From Todiramphus chloris collaris (Eukaryota; Chordata; Aves; Coraciiformes; Alcedinidae), in the NCBI GenBank assembly GCA_025345505.1, contig JANVCC010000120.1, forward strand, positions 5,416,036 to 5,480,035: 64,000 bases of DNA, read 5' to 3'. Each line of letters opens with the position of its first letter. Position 1 is the stretch's first letter. This document shows, piece by piece, positions 61,101 through 64,000 of the stretch. Position numbers and translations under genes: made by a program. The notes under the pieces are model-generated. The model did no database searches and was not told the DNA's origin. It saw only the letters and a list, made by a program, of their open reading frames with translations.

Positions 61101-63740
61101 ATGATATTGTCTTATGAAATCAGACCTCCCTTCTAAAGAGAAATATGACTCCGGCGAAATAGTTTTATCGGATCTTATGGAACGTTATTCGCCAGAGTAA
61201 TTCTTCCAGTTGTCTCCAGGTGGAATAGCTGTGGTTGCAGACACACCTCTCTTTGTTCGCCCAGCCGCTCGCCGTTGCCAGGCCAGGCCAGGCAGGGGAT
61301 TCCTGCTGCTCACATTTTCTGAAGTGTCACTCTTGGCCTTCTGCAGATTAACAAACTCATTCCCACCCACACCCTGGAACGGTCCCGGGGAGCGGGCGGC
61401 GCGGGGGCAGCAGCGTCTGCCCCTCTCCACCCTCCGCGAAGTCGAGGAGCTCAGGACCAAACCACCAAGCCCGTGTTTACACCAAACCACGTGCCACGCG
61501 GCACCACGGGACTGAGGAAATCAAGCGTCTGGAGAGATCTCGCATCTCGGTTATTATCAGAGCAACAACCCAGCCCCGAGCTGCCTCGAGGACTTGCGTG
61601 CACACCCACCAGCCCGTGGCACTGAGCCCGGTGCCACCGGCACGGTCCCCACCGCAGCCCCGTCCCTGCCGCTCGGTGCCCACCATAGACAGCCCCGTGC
61701 CACTTTCAACCGGCCCCTGCTGATGTTATAAAGCAGCTACGCGTGTTTAAAACTTCACCAGCACGGTGTGTCCCCCGGGTCAGGAAATCTGTTGCTGCTG
61801 GGCTAAGTTGGCATCAAAAAGGAAAACAGAAAAAAAAAAATAAAATAGCCAACCCTAATTTAATATTTCTGGAACATCGATTCCTTTACTTCATCGGGAA
61901 TTAAGAAGAATATTGCGAAAGCTGCTAAAGCAGTGGCCAAAAAACCAGAGTAAAACCCCTCACAGGCAGCAGGACCCTGCCGCCGTGTGCTCGGGGAGCA
62001 GGGCCAGGCTCAGTCCTGCCACATTGCTGAGGGTCAGCGGGCTGCCTTCCTCGGGGGGCTCCCAGAGGAGAGGGAGAAGCTTTCAGCTTTCCTACTCCCC
62101 GCTCCCACCAGGAGAAAGCAGCCAGATGGAGCGAAGCGGGGCCGGCCGAGCACCCCAATTCCTTGCGTGGCGTTACAGACTCCTCGGTACAGCCCAGCTG
62201 CTCTCCTTGCCTTGCTTCCAACCCTGGGGGTTAATCACTTCTCTGCCTCCAAAGGTTATTGTGGAAATAAACGGGATGGGAATCGCGTGGTGCTCAGACA
62301 CGGCAGGGACGGGGGCTCTGAAAGCGCAGGGGCTGTGTACAGGTAAAACAGCCCGGGGCTGCACACCCGGGACGGGGCGTCACGGCTCGCAGCAGGAATT
62401 ACGTGGCAGCAAAGACCTGCACCAGCATAAACAGCAGACACTGCAGCCAGCGGGACCCGCTCACCCAAATGGGGCAGAGCATCCAGTCAGAAAATGGGAG
62501 AGGACTTGGCTTCCAGCTGGGATGCAGCCGTTCCCCCGCTCGGTGTAAAGCCGCTGGCATTCGCCCTCGGAGAGGTGGCCTGAAACTCGCCCATGAGCGG
62601 GATTATTGTGCCTTTCCTCTACACAGCTCAGCTGTTTGGGCAGCCAGAGATGGGATCTCCGATTAGCCGGGCCCACGGGTTTGATCCAAAGTGGAAATGC
62701 TTTCATCCTCCTGCTGCCATGATTTCAGTGCTGAGCAATTCCAACCTCACCAACACCCAGGTCGTGAACGGGCAGATGCCCAGGCGGAGGAACTCAGCCC
62801 CTGTCTCCCCAGGATGGCTTCCCTCCCCTCTGCCCTTCTCCGAGCCATCCCGAGACCCCGTGCAGCCCCTCCCCACGCCCCGGATGTACTGGGAATGGTT
62901 GGACGTGCCCAGTCCCCCCTCCATCATCAAAACCATCATCCAACCTGCAGGATGATGTGGAGCTGTTGGGTCACAGGCCTAATCCAAACCACCTCCCAGC
63001 ACCGCACGGACACCGGGGAGAAAACCAAGGGGCATGCAGAGCCTGCAAGGACCTGCTGAAGCTCTCCCCCACCCACAGCTCCCAGCTGATGCTTGGAAAA
63101 ATTCCCAGCTGGGGCAGAGCCCAGCTGGCTCCGGCCATGCCAGGGCTCGTGGTGTCGGCGGCCGAGGCCGAGGCCGCCTCCGGGCAGGTCAGAGCTGCAT
63201 GTGGCAGCGGCCGATGCCGCAGCTCTCGAGTCACCCTTAGCAAGCAGGCAGCGCTCGGCACTGCCGGAGCCGACACTCCTGCCATTCCCACAGCTCAGCC
63301 CAAACCACAGCTCCGCGCATCCCGGCCCCTGTCACGCAGGGCAGCATCACCCCCCATCTGGGGAGGAAGGATGCTGGGAACCCCAGTGCGTGCTGCGCCG
63401 GAGGCGGTTAAGCCGGGTGGGGTTCCCGGCACGCTCTTGCACGCTGCAAGCGCGCGGGGAAGGCGATTCAATCCTGCACGCAAGCTGTGACCGTCGCCCA
63501 CCCGCGTCGAGTCCCGACGCGGCGGAACGTGGCACATCCCGAGAGGGATGCCCAGAGGGGCAGGGTCCTGGAACCCCGGGGATATCCCATCGAACAGCGC
63601 GGTGGCAGCGTGGGGACACAGCCCCAGCTAGCACGAGTGGGGTGTGCTTGAGAGGGACAGCGTGGCGAGCAGGCTGGAGGCCCCCGTGCTGCTGGACGGT
63701 GACTTTGCATTTCAAGGATTAGCTGGTGAATGTTATGACT
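58151..63740. other. Gene-free DNA upstream of NHSL3
   Basis: No exon supported on either strand. Mostly GC-rich unique DNA with one CR1 remnant. An A/T-run at 59080-59120 and two AT-rich blocks (61080-61260 and 61790-61930) stand out; the latter may be non-coding regulatory DNA. Confidence 0.55.
59428..59480 (+). mobile_element. CR1 LINE 3' fragment
   Basis: Short sense match to the CR1 3' region: GGGTTGGACTCGATCTCTGA followed by AGGTCCTTTCCAACCCC. Severely truncated. Confidence 0.75.
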
Positions 63741-63743
63741 TTT

Positions 63744-63800
63744 GGGGGGGGGGGGGGGGGGGGGGGGGAAAGAAGGGGGGGGGGGGGGGCGGGGGGGGGG
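63744..63800. repeat. Poly-G tract
   Basis: Run of 25 G, then AAAGAA, then 15 G, C and 10 G. Such tracts are error-prone in sequencing and assembly, and the length should not be trusted. Confidence 0.9.
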
Positions 63801-63870
63801 AATAAAACAAGGGCTGGCAGAGCTGCTGCCTTGGGCATTTCTACGCTGCGAAGAGGAACATCACATCACA

Positions 63871-63970
63871 NNNNNNNNNNNNNNNNNNNNNNNNNNNNNN
63901 NNNNNNNNNNNNNNNNNNNNNNNNNNNNNNNNNNNNNNNNNNNNNNNNNNNNNNNNNNNNNNNNNNNNNN
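63871..63970. other. 100-base assembly gap with duplicated flank
   Basis: One hundred N. The 30 bases after the gap (63971-64000) are identical to 63834-63863 just before it, so the two contig ends overlap and the gap is probably artificial. Confidence 0.95.
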
Positions 63971-64000
63971 GGCATTTCTACGCTGCGAAGAGGAACATCA

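Overview
This is a vertebrate nuclear DNA window, almost certainly from a bird. The evidence is spliced genes with standard splice signals, many 3'-truncated CR1 LINE fragments (the typical avian retroposon), short introns, high GC content and CpG islands. The gene order FNDC5 (+), S100PBP (-), YARS1 (+), NHSL3/KIAA1522 (-) is the human 1p35 order read in reverse. It is an ordinary eukaryotic locus: I found no operons, CRISPR arrays, prophage or other accessory systems. I could not run any search; family assignments come from recognising the proteins.

Layout. 1-330: a 32-bp minisatellite, then intergenic DNA. 2950-3720: CpG island with FNDC5 exon 1. 3535-17742: six coding exons of FNDC5, the irisin precursor, followed by a 3' UTR to about 19480. 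19480-24205: gene-free DNA with CR1 fragments. 24205-34850: S100PBP on the minus strand. Its large acidic exon and two following exons are clear; the start codon exon and the 3' exons are uncertain. 34700-35117: a CpG-rich head-to-head promoter shared by S100PBP and YARS1. 35118-40910: thirteen coding exons giving a 525-residue cytoplasmic tyrosyl-tRNA synthetase, with polyadenylation near 41560. 42414-57995: NHSL3 on the minus strand, seven coding exons with two alternative first exons (49440-49497 and 57908-57995). 58150-63870: upstream gene-free DNA ending in a poly-G tract and an assembly gap.

The four genes are neighbours rather than a functional unit: a secreted/membrane FNIII protein, a nuclear S100P-binding protein, a housekeeping aminoacyl-tRNA synthetase and a proline-rich NHS-family protein. 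S100PBP and YARS1 diverge from one promoter; YARS1 and NHSL3 converge tail to tail.

The observations most worth checking are an inverted duplicate of an S100PBP exon inside the same gene (29666-29782 versus 30945-31061), a GC-AG intron within the irisin-coding part of FNDC5, an ATG start for FNDC5 where human uses ATA, and a phase-compatible upstream first exon of NHSL3 that would encode an MGNAHRK (myristoylation-type) N-terminus.
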